Positions 10,612 to 19,915 are shown, numbered from the stretch's first letter. The stretch: DNA of 64,000 bases from BQJU01 sp965229635 (GCA_965229635.1 OZ245894.1:3720001-3784000); one strand, 5' to 3'. Notes: generated from the sequence alone by a model not told the origin. Program-made: numbers and translations.

Positions 10612-11361
10612 ATGAGTAACTTAAGTAACCTTAAGGCAGAAAACGCCAGACCTGATTCCAATGGCCTCGCACCTGTAGCTTGTTATGACCCTTATTACGG
10701 TCGCATGATGCATGGTTTGAAAAAGTGTCTTTCTGACGGATTTCCAGTATTGGCAAGATTGCACAGTGCTGCCCAGTATCCTGCGGAAGGTGCCACGATG
10801 TATCAGAACGACTTGGAAGGTCATGCGGTATTGTTTACCGGTTATGATGACCAGAAGAAGGCGTTTGCCGTATGGGATCCATGGAACAACCAGGCAGCTG
10901 ATGGCTTCAAAGGTGGTTCAAGATGGATTGGCTACAACGAATTGGCACTTGAAATCGTGGATTGCTCCAAGGACTTCTACCTGATCGCTTCTCCACTGGT
11001 GATTTCTGCTGTTGAAAACCAGGACAACAACCTCAGCTTTGCAGTAGGCTACTACGCTCCTGATTCCATCGTCATGGATAGAGACAACCAGGAAATTACA
11101 GAAATGAGCATCGAATTCAGTCTTCCTGAAGGCTGGTCAACGACCAGTGAATTGACCCGCACAATTGAAGGATCCTGGAAAGTAGGCGAATTTGCCACTT
11201 TTGATCTTCCTCTGGATGCGAAGCAAGGTAATGGCGAATTGGTGGTTACCGTGAAGGCCAAAGTTTCTGGTCAGCGTCCATACCAGCACGAAGATTGGGT
11301 GTCTACTACCTACACTCACGAAGTAACTGGAAACAAAGTTCAACTGCGTAAAGTGGCCTAA
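10612..11361 (+). CDS. C39-peptidase-like C-terminal half plus Ig-like domain
   Basis: A 249-aa protein without a signal peptide. Residues about 33-110 resemble the second half of a C39 (bacteriocin-processing, papain-like) peptidase: a GFPVLARLHS strand, H71 in EGHAVLFTGYDD as the likely catalytic His, and D89 in AVWDPWNN as the likely Asp. The Gln/Cys N-terminal half is absent here; its equivalent is the C-terminus of the next gene. Residues 135-245 look like a beta-sandwich. The gene has a 192-bp leader and is followed by a strong terminator-like hairpin, so it may be a separate transcript. It could act with the next gene product as a two-part fold. No function is established; a pseudo-enzyme or binding protein is equally possible. 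Confidence 0.6.
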   Translation: MSNLSNLKAENARPDSNGLAPVACYDPYYGRMMHGLKKCLSDGFPVLARLHSAAQYPAEGATMYQNDLEGHAVLFTGYDDQKKAFAVWDPWNNQAADGFKGGSRWIGYNELALEIVDCSKDFYLIASPLVISAVENQDNNLSFAVGYYAPDSIVMDRDNQEITEMSIEFSLPEGWSTTSELTRTIEGSWKVGEFATFDLPLDAKQGNGELVVTVKAKVSGQRPYQHEDWVSTTYTHEVTGNKVQLRKVA

Positions 11362-11386
11362 AACCTTGTTTTCAAAGGTATTTAAA

Positions 11387-11414
11387 AGGGTGCAATTGAC
11401 TTTAATTGCACCCT
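11387..11414 (+). terminator. Terminator-like hairpin after the C39-half gene
   Basis: Perfect 11-bp stem AGGGTGCAATT / AATTGCACCCT with a 6-nt loop, 26 bp after the stop codon. Only a weak T-rich tail follows, so termination or mRNA 3'-end stabilisation are both possible. Confidence 0.7.
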
Positions 11415-11451
11415 CTATTCAACTTTATTCTAGAATTAAAATACAATATCA

Positions 11452-13101
11452 ATGATTGTCAAGCATCTAAACTCTACTGCTCCTATCAGTAGACTCAAAC
11501 TTAAGTGGATTCGCAATTTGCACGGTTTGGTACGTACGCCAATCTATGATCCCAATAATGAGGAAAGAGCATTTGTTGTTGTCTATCAGGAAAAATTTCA
11601 CCTCTATGCCATTGTTGCTTTTAACATACACAGTGGTGAAATTTATTGGCAGCAAGAGGTCATCAATGGAGGATACGGTGCACCCACCATCCACAAAAAA
11701 CAATTGGTGGTGCTATCCTCCTTCACCAATATTGAAGCCATGGACGTTGATACGGGAGAAATTCTGTGGCAATACGAAACGAATAAGCGAGTGAGAAGTC
11801 CCCTGGCAGTGATTGATGGCCTGATCGTCGGTTCTAGCGGTGGAGAGATTTTTGGCGTCAACTCAAAGGGCGAAAAAGCCTTTGAAATCTCTGTACCAGA
11901 GGCCTTTTTCTTCGGCCTGTGTGAAAAAGGGGGAGAAAACGAAATCTTAAGCCTGGGTACCCATTTTGAAAAATCGAGAGGGTCAATTCTATCCCTTTAC
12001 GCCTTTGCAAAGGATGGTACCCAAAATTGGCGCTGCGACCTGGGCATTGGCAATGTGGCCAGCTCGGATACTTCCGGCGTTCTGGTGGTTGGAGATAAAG
12101 CCTTTGTCGGTTCCAGAGATGCGATCTATGCCATCAATCTGGAGGATGGTTCTGTAGCCTGGGAAACCCATGGTTTTGGAATTTCCTGTCGACACCTCCT
12201 CACCTCTGACGGTGCGGCCATTTATGCCACCACCCTGGATGGACACATCGGAGCACTGGATATCGAGTCCGGAGACGTGATCTGGGACAAATACGTAGCA
12301 GATGAGGGCATTTGGATGCCTGCAACCATTGTCGGAGAAAGAGTAATGGTGGTTGGAAATGGCTCCCTGCACTGTTTTGATAAGAAAACCGGTATTCTCA
12401 TTCAGGAAATCGCAGTGGGACAAAGCCCTTACAGTGCCTGTTCGGTACGTGGTGAGATGGTCTTACTGGGAGCCGGTGATCCGCCCTATAATGGCTACCT
12501 GATTGGTTTTGAAGGCATTACCGATGAGGTGAAGCAGCGCAACGACATTTTCAGCTGTCGATTGGAAAAAGAACACCTGGAGATTTTACCGGATGAACCG
12601 GTCAATATTACCTTGACCATTAGTGGTTTGCCGGTCGATATCAAAGACCTGGTAATGAACCTTTCCTCCATCGGAGGCGCGGAAGTGGCCAGCCCAATTC
12701 AGCGATTTGACAATACCTTTATCTTTTCGGTGGAGCCCACCGACGGAAGAAGATGGGGTAAATATGCTTTGCCGGTAACGATTACCCTGGAAAATGGGGA
12801 GATCAAATACAGCACTGTCAAATTGCAGATCTCGGTGGAAGAATCATTGCCGGGACGATTCCTCATTCACGACGTGCCAAAGATTACCCAGGAGGAAACC
12901 AATATGAGTGGTGCTGCTTGTATGCAGGCGGCCAGAGAACTATTTGGTGACAAGACCCACCAACAAGGGGAGATGAGAAAAATGGTAGATTACATACAGG
13001 ATAAATCTGGTTATCAGTCATTTGATGTTTGGAGACTCATTGCCAGAAGAGCTTTGAATACAAAGGCTACAACCGTTGAAGAGTTGCCCGAATACGAATA
13101 G
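11452..13101 (+). CDS. PQQ-type beta-propeller protein with C39-like N-terminal half at its C-terminus
   Basis: A 549-aa protein with no clear signal peptide. Residues about 15-360 carry repeated blades of the PQQ-binding-like type (AMDVDTGEILWQYE, YAINLEDGSVAWETHGF, GALDIESGDVIWDKY). Residues 365-465 look like an Ig-like beta domain. Residues about 470-545 resemble the first half of a C39 peptidase: Q480 lies six residues before S486 in TNMSGAACMQAARELFG, the Gln-to-Cys spacing of C39 enzymes, but the catalytic Cys is Ser. The matching His/Asp half is the separate upstream gene, so domain order and gene order are reversed. It likely forms a binding module; activity is doubtful given the Cys-to-Ser change. 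The start is the ATG 90 bp after the upstream gene, just after the hairpin. Confidence 0.7.
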   Translation: MIVKHLNSTAPISRLKLKWIRNLHGLVRTPIYDPNNEERAFVVVYQEKFHLYAIVAFNIHSGEIYWQQEVINGGYGAPTIHKKQLVVLSSFTNIEAMDVDTGEILWQYETNKRVRSPLAVIDGLIVGSSGGEIFGVNSKGEKAFEISVPEAFFFGLCEKGGENEILSLGTHFEKSRGSILSLYAFAKDGTQNWRCDLGIGNVASSDTSGVLVVGDKAFVGSRDAIYAINLEDGSVAWETHGFGISCRHLLTSDGAAIYATTLDGHIGALDIESGDVIWDKYVADEGIWMPATIVGERVMVVGNGSLHCFDKKTGILIQEIAVGQSPYSACSVRGEMVLLGAGDPPYNGYLIGFEGITDEVKQRNDIFSCRLEKEHLEILPDEPVNITLTISGLPVDIKDLVMNLSSIGGAEVASPIQRFDNTFIFSVEPTDGRRWGKYALPVTITLENGEIKYSTVKLQISVEESLPGRFLIHDVPKITQEETNMSGAACMQAARELFGDKTHQQGEMRKMVDYIQDKSGYQSFDVWRLIARRALNTKATTVEELPEYE

Positions 13102-13147
13102 CTTTCAAGGCAAATTGATGTTGTATTAGTTATTAATTCAATTTTCA

Positions 13148-13177
13148 GGTGGTTGGGCCAATTTGAACCCAACCACC
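13148..13177 (+). terminator. Terminator-like hairpin after the propeller gene
   Basis: Perfect 10-bp stem GGTGGTTGGG / CCCAACCACC with a 10-nt loop, 46 bp after the stop. There is no strong T-run. The remaining gap to valS (to 13342) probably holds the valS promoter; I see no convincing box there. Confidence 0.6.
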
Positions 13178-13342
13178 ACTCTGGCAACTCAAAAATACAG
13201 GAATCAAAGGGCATTGCCCGGCGCTATCGGTGATGATCTGGCAGAGAAATTGTGTGATTAAATAATTCGTATTCTGCCATAAAAAAACGAAATTTGCGTC
13301 TTTCAAAAAAGCAGTAGTTCATCACATAAACGTACGCGGGTA

Positions 13343-15937
13343 ATGGAAAAACTGATTACAGTTGATTTTGACGCAATTCCGAAACACTTTGATTTTACGA
13401 ATAAAGAACAGGAATGGCTCTCCTTTTGGGAAAGACATCAGGTTTATAAATATGATGCAGACAAAGACAACAACTTTGTGGTAGATACACCGCCGCCCAC
13501 GGTTTCAGGGTCACTGCACATCGGTCACGTATTTAGCTATTCACAGACAGATTTTATCGTCCGGTTTCAGCGAATGTTGGGTAAGAACATCTACTACCCA
13601 ATGGGTTGGGATGACAACGGACTACCCACGGAAAGAAGGGTGCAAAACCTTTTTCATATTCGCTGTAATGCTAACGAACCTTACCAGGAAGGATTAACTT
13701 TTGAGAAAGCAAGTAGTAAAACCAAGAAAGAAAGACCAACCGAAGTTTCCAGAAAGAACTTTATTGAGTTGTGTCACGTAGTGACCGCTGAAGATGAAGA
13801 GAATTTTAAGAAGCTTTGGACCAACCTCGGCTTATCTGTTGATTGGAGTCTTGAGTATGCTACCATCAGTAAGCGCTCGCAACAGGTGGCGCAATTGAGC
13901 TTTTTGGATCTTCACGAAAAGGGACATTTATACAATGCGATCAAGCCCATCATGTGGGATATCAACTTCCAAACTTCCATTGCCCAGGCGGAACTGGAAG
14001 ATCGTCCGGTAAGTGGTAACTTCTACCATGTAGAGTTTCAGGTAGAAAACGGAGGTAGCTTTGAAATCGCCACCACCCGTCCCGAACTGTTACCGGCCTG
14101 TGTTGGCATTACAGCTCATCCGGATGATGAAAGATATAAGGGCCTTTTTGGAAAGAATGCCCTGACACCATTATTTGGTGTGCCGGTACCCATCTTCCCA
14201 AGTGATGTAGTTGATCCGGAGAAAGGAACCGGTATCGTAATGGTGTGTACCTTTGGCGACTCTACGGATATTGAGTGGTGGCAAGAGCAGAACCTCCCCT
14301 TAAGACAAGTACTAAGCAGAGTGGGGCGGTTTGAAAATATTGAGTTTGGCAAACCCGGCTGGCCTTCTGTTGATGCTGAAACTGCAAATAAGCACTATGA
14401 GGAAATGGTTGGAAAGACGGTCTTCTCCGCCAAGAAAGCCATTGTTGAATTGTTGGAGAAAGAAACAACTTCCTGGCATTCTTCCGCTGCTTTGAAAAAG
14501 ACCGGAGATACTTTTCAACGAGCGGTCAAGTTTTATGAAAAAGGGGACAAACCCCTGGAATTTATTCCTTCCAGACAATGGTTTGTCAAGCTGCTCGATA
14601 AAAAGAAGGCCATTCAGGAAAAAGGTGCTCAGGTCAACTGGTTTCCTGGATTTACCAAAGAACGCTTTGAAATCTGGACCGAAAACCTGGCTTACGATTG
14701 GAACATTAGCCGGCAAAGGTTTTTTGGAGTTCCCATTCCGGTATGGTATCCCATTAATGAAAAGGGAGTGGTCAATTATGAATCTCCTATTTTGCCGGAA
14801 GCAAGTCAATTGCCGGTCGATCCATCCTTTGATGTCCCTCCTGGTTATGACGACAAGCAAAGAGGTAAGCCCAATGGCTTTTATGGAGAAACCGATGTAT
14901 TTGATACCTGGTTTACCAGCTCACTTTCGCCAATGATCAATTCGAAGTGGTTGATCGACGAAGAACAACACAAGAAGTTATTCCCTGCGGATATTCGCCC
15001 ACAGGCACACGAGATTATCAGAACCTGGGCATTTTACACCATTGTGAAGGCATTATTGCACGAAGATTCTATTCCATGGCACAATGCCGTTATTTCAGGT
15101 TGGGTGCTCGATCCCAACAAAAGTAAGATGTCTAAAAGTAAGGGAAATACGGTCACTCCTGATGAATTGATGGCTAAGTATTCCGCTGATGGTGTGCGCT
15201 ATTGGGCTGCCAAAGCTCGCCTGGGGGTTGACACCGCCTTTGATGAAGGCTTGATGAAAAATGGGTCGAGGTTATCCACTAAAATGTACAATGCCGCCAA
15301 GCTGGTGTTTAGCAATGAAGGGGAGGCCGGAAAGATTGACAACCCGTTGGATGTGAGTTTCTTGCATGAGTTGGCCAAAGTTGTAGACAGTGCGAATAAG
15401 GCATTTACTGAGTTCAACTATACCGTAGCGCTGGAGGAGACCGAGACCTTTTTCTGGTCCAATTTTACCGATTCCTATATCGAATTGGTGAAAAACAGAG
15501 CGAAGGACGGCGATCCTTCTGCAATTGGTGCCCTCAGACTGGCCATGAGTATCATAACCAGACTATTTGCACCTTTTCAGCCATTTATTACGGAGGAAAT
15601 CTGGTCGTGGGTATTGGCTAAAGAATCTTCTGTTGAGAGTGTACACCGCACTAGTTTCCCTTCAGTACAAGAGATTACTAGTGAAGTTGGCACAAAAGAA
15701 GATCAGGTTTTTGAGGCGGCCAAGGCCTGTTTGCAAGCCATTCACAAATTTAAGTCAGAGCGGCAATTGTCCGTTGGCGCTTTCCTTGATTACGGCGTAA
15801 TTGTGGGCAATGAACGATCTGTTGGCCTGATTAAGGCCGTCATTGACGATATTGTCCAGGCGGGCCGCATTGAGGCACACAGCCTGAAAGTTGATAGCTC
15901 ACTGAAAGATTTAGAGTTTAATCTTCTCGAAAATTAA
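13343..15937 (+). CDS. valS: Valyl-tRNA synthetase, archaeal/actinobacterial type
   Basis: Attaches valine to tRNA-Val in the cytoplasm. Class I signatures are present: HIGH at residues 59-62 (SGSLHIGHVFSYSQ) and KMSKS at 595-599. The block MGWDDNGLPTERRVQ is the form found in archaeal, alphaproteobacterial and actinobacterial enzymes; the usual bacterial form has a TDHAGIATQ-type block instead. The editing domain lies about 200-380 and the anticodon-binding domain about 640-800. The C-terminal coiled-coil arm of the common bacterial enzyme is absent, consistent with 864 aa. M32 carboxypeptidase follows after 5 bp, so the two are an operon. Its place beside an NRPS raises the possibility of a second, drug-tolerant copy, but whether the genome has another valS cannot be seen here. 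Confidence 0.95.
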   Translation: MEKLITVDFDAIPKHFDFTNKEQEWLSFWERHQVYKYDADKDNNFVVDTPPPTVSGSLHIGHVFSYSQTDFIVRFQRMLGKNIYYPMGWDDNGLPTERRVQNLFHIRCNANEPYQEGLTFEKASSKTKKERPTEVSRKNFIELCHVVTAEDEENFKKLWTNLGLSVDWSLEYATISKRSQQVAQLSFLDLHEKGHLYNAIKPIMWDINFQTSIAQAELEDRPVSGNFYHVEFQVENGGSFEIATTRPELLPACVGITAHPDDERYKGLFGKNALTPLFGVPVPIFPSDVVDPEKGTGIVMVCTFGDSTDIEWWQEQNLPLRQVLSRVGRFENIEFGKPGWPSVDAETANKHYEEMVGKTVFSAKKAIVELLEKETTSWHSSAALKKTGDTFQRAVKFYEKGDKPLEFIPSRQWFVKLLDKKKAIQEKGAQVNWFPGFTKERFEIWTENLAYDWNISRQRFFGVPIPVWYPINEKGVVNYESPILPEASQLPVDPSFDVPPGYDDKQRGKPNGFYGETDVFDTWFTSSLSPMINSKWLIDEEQHKKLFPADIRPQAHEIIRTWAFYTIVKALLHEDSIPWHNAVISGWVLDPNKSKMSKSKGNTVTPDELMAKYSADGVRYWAAKARLGVDTAFDEGLMKNGSRLSTKMYNAAKLVFSNEGEAGKIDNPLDVSFLHELAKVVDSANKAFTEFNYTVALEETETFFWSNFTDSYIELVKNRAKDGDPSAIGALRLAMSIITRLFAPFQPFITEEIWSWVLAKESSVESVHRTSFPSVQEITSEVGTKEDQVFEAAKACLQAIHKFKSERQLSVGAFLDYGVIVGNERSVGLIKAVIDDIVQAGRIEAHSLKVDSSLKDLEFNLLEN

Positions 15938-15942
15938 CAGTC

Positions 15943-17478
15943 ATGAAAGCTAAAGTTGGGATGCAGGAGCTGTATAAAAAGTATACAAAACTCCTGCAAA
16001 AGAAAGCGGACTTAAGCGCCACATTCAGCGTCTTGAGCTGGGATAAGCATGTCAATATTCCAGCACAGGGAGTGCGTTTTCGAACTCAACAAATGGCGAC
16101 CATTGCCAGTCTGGTACATGAATTAGTCACCGGAAAAGAATATGTAGAGACAATTGAACAGCTCTATCACCACCAGGAAGCTTTAACCGCTCAACAGGCC
16201 AAAAATGTACAATTGTCCTTCCGGGATTTTAAACGAACCCAAAAATTATCCAGTGAGTTTGTTAATCGTCGAACGGTCGCTATTTCCGAGGCCTATCAGG
16301 CTTGGCTAAAAGCACGGGAAGAAAATGACTTTAAGGTTTTTAAGCATGCCCTGAGCCGGGTGGTGGATCTGCGTAGAGAGGAGGTTGAACTATTGGGGTA
16401 CAAGCAACACCCTTATGATGCTTTATTGGAAGGATATGAATCCGGGTTGACCACCCAAACGCTGGATGTCATTTTTGATCAGGTCCGGAATGAACTGGTT
16501 CCATTTATCAAGAATGCCAGGGCAGAGAGCCAGCAGGTTAGCGATAAATTCTTGTTTCAGCATTTCGATCGAGCCAGCCAAAAATTGCTGGGCGAATACT
16601 TATTGGAAAAGATGGGGTATGATTTTGGAGCCGGCAGATTGGACCTCTCTCCTCATCCCTGTACCAGCAATTTTTCACCGCGTGATGTGAGAATAACGAC
16701 CAAAATTGATGAGTATAATTTGCCCTTTACCATTTGCAGTTGTATGCATGAAGGTGGACACGCGATCTACGACCAACATATTTCTTCGGAATATTACGGG
16801 TTGCCGTTGGGAGAGGCCACTTCCTTGAGCATACACGAATCTCAGGCCAGGTTATGGGAGAATCACATTGGCAAAAGCAAAGCCTTTTGGAATGCTCATT
16901 TTCATCAGCTGAAGCACTTCTTCCCAGACCATTTTGATGATATCACGCTACACGATTTTTATCAGGGACTAAATAAGATAGAACCAGGCCTGATTCGCAC
17001 CCAATCAGATGAACTTCATTATCATATGCACATTCTGATTCGGTTTGAAATAGAGAAAAACTTGATGGCTGGCTCCATTGAGGTGGACCAACTACCGGAA
17101 ATCTGGAATACAAAGTACCGTGATTATCTTGGGGTAGAGGTCCCTGATGATAATAATGGCATTCTTCAGGATATTCACTGGTCAAATGGTAGCTTCGGCT
17201 ATTTTCCCACTTACTCGTTAGGAAGTTTCTATGCTGCTCAGTTTTTTCATTTTGCCAACAAGGTAATTCCCGATTTGCAAAACCAAATTGAACAAGGAGA
17301 TTGTAGTGCATTAGTGAGTTGGCTGAATGAAAATATCTACCAACATGGCGGATTTTATCCCGCTGAAGAATTGTGTCAGAAAGTCACCGGTGAAACGCTT
17401 AATTTTAGCTACTTTATGGATTATGCTAAGGCAAAATACCAGCGCTCACCAGTTGAAGCTTTACTGATCTCCGAATAA
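15943..17478 (+). CDS. M32-family (Taq type) metallocarboxypeptidase
   Basis: A 511-aa zinc carboxypeptidase of normal family length that removes C-terminal residues from peptides. HEGGH at 269-273 is the HExxH zinc motif, and the SIHESQARLWEN block (H298, E299) supplies the downstream ligand/ESQ(A)R signature. No signal peptide, so cytoplasmic. It lies 5 bp after valS. Within this locus it could trim a peptide precursor or simply be a housekeeping peptidase. Confidence 0.93.
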   Translation: MKAKVGMQELYKKYTKLLQKKADLSATFSVLSWDKHVNIPAQGVRFRTQQMATIASLVHELVTGKEYVETIEQLYHHQEALTAQQAKNVQLSFRDFKRTQKLSSEFVNRRTVAISEAYQAWLKAREENDFKVFKHALSRVVDLRREEVELLGYKQHPYDALLEGYESGLTTQTLDVIFDQVRNELVPFIKNARAESQQVSDKFLFQHFDRASQKLLGEYLLEKMGYDFGAGRLDLSPHPCTSNFSPRDVRITTKIDEYNLPFTICSCMHEGGHAIYDQHISSEYYGLPLGEATSLSIHESQARLWENHIGKSKAFWNAHFHQLKHFFPDHFDDITLHDFYQGLNKIEPGLIRTQSDELHYHMHILIRFEIEKNLMAGSIEVDQLPEIWNTKYRDYLGVEVPDDNNGILQDIHWSNGSFGYFPTYSLGSFYAAQFFHFANKVIPDLQNQIEQGDCSALVSWLNENIYQHGGFYPAEELCQKVTGETLNFSYFMDYAKAKYQRSPVEALLISE

Positions 17479-17487
17479 TCTCTTAAC

Positions 17488-17580
17488 CAGGATAAACAAA
17501 ATCCGTCTATCAAGACGGCATTTCCTTGATGGGAAGTGCTACCGCTGTTCCCGATTGCTATCACCGATCGGGCCGGGCGA
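17488..17580. other. Intergenic stretch with small hairpins
   Basis: The 249-bp gap after the carboxypeptidase holds short inverted repeats: CCGTC-TATCAA-GACGG near 17503-17518 and a CCCGAT / ATCGGG pair near 17550-17573. They are GC-richer than their surroundings and resemble degenerate repetitive palindromes. No T-tract follows either, so neither is a clear terminator. Confidence 0.35.
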
Positions 17581-17620
17581 CCTTTTCCAAATATTCTCTA
17601 TCATTAAAAATAGCACCACA

Positions 17621-17746
17621 ATGGAATACCCCCAATTGGTTTATACCGAATTTCTCATTCCGGATGAAACCAGGCATTTACATCTCGAAATGGAGACCTG
17701 CTTTTTTGAAACCTTGATTTATGGCTTATGGATTGGCTTAGTATAA
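17621..17746 (+). CDS. Possible 41-aa small ORF overlapping the aminotransferase start
   Basis: An ATG-started 41-codon frame (MEYPQLVYTEFLIPDE...) whose stop lies 19 bp inside the next gene. The start of the next gene is embedded in it, a layout that could allow translational coupling. Composition is acidic then hydrophobic at the end. There is no homology I recognise, and chance is a fair alternative. Confidence 0.2.
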   Translation: MEYPQLVYTEFLIPDETRHLHLEMETCFFETLIYGLWIGLV

Positions 17747-18540
17747 ACGGACAGATCGTTTCCAGGAGCGAAGCAAGAATTTCCGTACTAGATCGAGGAA
17801 TGCTGTACGGGGATGGGGTGTTTACGACCATTAAGGTGAGAAATAAGGTACCCCTTTTTATGAATCTTCACTATGATCGCCTGGTGAAGTGGCTCAAGGT
17901 GATCAAATATGAAGTGATCCCATCCAAGCATGAAGTAACTAAATCAATTGATACCCTGTTGCGAAAAAATCAAATAGAAGATGGGGTACTTAAAATTATC
18001 ATTACCGGAGGCGTAAATCCGGAAGATACTTCCATAAGTCGAGTGATTCCGACCATTGTTTTGATGACGCACCAGTTGCATACAATCGGCGAATATATTG
18101 ATGTATGCACAGTGCCCGAAAACCGAGGATTTCTAAAATTCATCAAAATGATGAACCGGATACCCAACCTGATTGCCCGCAGAAAGGCCCTGGCCCAAGG
18201 GGCAAATGAAGCCATTTATAAATCAGATGAACATTTGATAGAGGCTTCCTGCTACAATCTATTTCTGATAAAGGGAGATCAAATTATCACCCCAAAACTG
18301 GAGGGAAGAGGGTTGGAAGGAATAACAAGAACGCTGCTGCTGAAAAATGCGGATGTCCAGTTTGGAGAAATACCAGAAACGACCTCAGGTCCTCTGTTTC
18401 TTTCAAATATGAAGGGCATTGTTCCGGTCCGCAATTTGGATAATAGAGAACTACAACAAGACCCTGATCTGATCGGGCAGTTGAGGGGTTTATTGGATCA
18501 ATTGGAAAAAAAAGAAATAGCATCAGTCTTAGTGACCTGA
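17728..18540 (+). CDS. Class IV PLP-dependent aminotransferase
   Basis: A 270-aa member of the branched-chain aminotransferase / D-amino acid transaminase / aminodeoxychorismate lyase fold. N-terminal block ISVLDRGMLYGDGVFTTIKV is typical. K140 in FIKMMNRIPN is the PLP Schiff-base lysine and E172 in LIEASCYNLF the cofactor-contacting Glu. The C-terminal GLEGITRTLLL block is also typical. Substrate is not readable. In this setting it could supply or modify an amino-acid building block; aminodeoxychorismate lyase (folate) is the main alternative. Confidence 0.88.
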   Translation: MDWLSINGQIVSRSEARISVLDRGMLYGDGVFTTIKVRNKVPLFMNLHYDRLVKWLKVIKYEVIPSKHEVTKSIDTLLRKNQIEDGVLKIIITGGVNPEDTSISRVIPTIVLMTHQLHTIGEYIDVCTVPENRGFLKFIKMMNRIPNLIARRKALAQGANEAIYKSDEHLIEASCYNLFLIKGDQIITPKLEGRGLEGITRTLLLKNADVQFGEIPETTSGPLFLSNMKGIVPVRNLDNRELQQDPDLIGQLRGLLDQLEKKEIASVLVT

Positions 18541-18598
18541 TTTGCTGATATTTATAATAATACGAAAAAATGTTTTTGACAATAAAAAAGCTTGAATC

Positions 18599-19858
18599 AT
18601 GCGGAAAGTAAAACAAAATTGTATGTGCTCCTTTTGCGGTAGAAATAAGCAGGAAGCCTCTATGCTCGTTGAAGGCATGGAAGGATATATCTGTGATATT
18701 TGTATCGAAGAAGCGGAGGATATTCGCAAAAAAGAGCTGCTGATTAGTGATGCCGATGAGGTCCTGGTTCCCGAAGTTGAGGAAACAGCATCTTCATTTT
18801 TTGATGGCCTGACTCCGCTGGATATCAAGAAACATCTAGATGAATTTGTCATTGGCCAGGAAAAAGCCAAAAAGTACCTTTCTGTGGCAGTTTTTAATCA
18901 TTATAAACGGTTGCTGCTGTCCACTGGAAGCAAGGTGGAAGTTGAAAAGTCAAATATCCTGCTGGTCGGAAGAACGGGGACGGGCAAGACGCTGCTGGCA
19001 AAGACCATCGCCAAATTCCTGAAGGTACCCTTCGCGATTGTGGATGCTACTACCTTCACCGAGTCTGGTTATGTGGGAGAGGATGTTGAAAGCATGTTGA
19101 CTCGTTTACTACAGGCTTGCGATTATGACGTAGAAATGGCCGAGAAAGGAATCATCTATATCGATGAAATTGACAAGACCGCCAAGAAGGGTAGCGGTGC
19201 TTCCATCACCAGAGATGTTTCCGGGGAGGGAGTACAGCAAGCTATGCTTAAAATACTGGAGGGTACCGAGGTCAATGTTCCTCCACAAGCCGGTAGAAAG
19301 CACCCTGAACAGAAGCTGATTACAATCAATACCAAGAATATATTATTTATTTGCGGAGGAGCTTTTGACGGCGTAGAACAAGGAATTTACCAACGGATGA
19401 ATAAACAGTCCATCGGCTTCAGGAATGAAGTACAGCAGTTTGTAGAAAAGGAGAATTTACTGCAATATGTTTCGCACGAAGACCTGAAGAAGTTTGGATT
19501 GATTCCGGAATTGCTGGGGCGGCTTCCAATCCTAAGCTATCTGCAACCATTGGATTTGCAGGCTATGAAGCGCATTTTAACAGAACCTCAAAATGCGTTG
19601 GTCAAACAATACCAGTTCCTTTTCGAATTGCAGAATATCGATCTGGAATTTACCAAAGATGCACTGGGTTTTATCGCCGAAACGGCATTGAATTACAAGT
19701 TGGGGGCAAGGGGCCTCCGGTCAATTTGTGAAGCCATTCTTATCGATGCTATGTTTGAGCTGCCTTCACAAAAAGACCAAAACCAGTTCCTGGTAACAGA
19801 AGAATATGCCCGCGAAAAGCTGGATAAGGCGAGTTTAGAGCAACTCAAAGCCGCCTAA
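18599..19858 (+). CDS. clpX: ClpX, AAA+ unfoldase subunit of Clp protease
   Basis: ATP-driven unfoldase that feeds substrates to ClpP. An N-terminal zinc-binding domain has C10, C13, C32 and C35 (CSFCG ... CDIC). Walker A is GRTGTGKT at 124-131, Walker B IIYIDEIDK, and the pore-side GYVGEDVE loop is present. An IGF tripeptide in KQSIGF marks the ClpP-docking loop, so it should still bind ClpP. Length (419 aa) is normal. No clpP lies next to it, unlike the common clpP-clpX pairing, and it sits between an aminotransferase and an oxygenase of a peptide locus. It may be a second copy; this cannot be confirmed from the window. Confidence 0.95.
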   Translation: MRKVKQNCMCSFCGRNKQEASMLVEGMEGYICDICIEEAEDIRKKELLISDADEVLVPEVEETASSFFDGLTPLDIKKHLDEFVIGQEKAKKYLSVAVFNHYKRLLLSTGSKVEVEKSNILLVGRTGTGKTLLAKTIAKFLKVPFAIVDATTFTESGYVGEDVESMLTRLLQACDYDVEMAEKGIIYIDEIDKTAKKGSGASITRDVSGEGVQQAMLKILEGTEVNVPPQAGRKHPEQKLITINTKNILFICGGAFDGVEQGIYQRMNKQSIGFRNEVQQFVEKENLLQYVSHEDLKKFGLIPELLGRLPILSYLQPLDLQAMKRILTEPQNALVKQYQFLFELQNIDLEFTKDALGFIAETALNYKLGARGLRSICEAILIDAMFELPSQKDQNQFLVTEEYAREKLDKASLEQLKAA

Positions 19859-19915
19859 TATGTTGATTTTCAGCCTTCCCTCTCTTCTGTTTCTCAAATA
19901 GAAAAAACTGACGCT

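Noticed and set aside
10612..11361. Bacteriocin-exporting C39 ABC transporter
   Set aside because: No membrane or ATPase domain; only half of a C39-like fold.
11989..12423. 144-aa minus-strand frame in the propeller gene
   Set aside because: Shadow of the propeller coding sequence; no features of its own.
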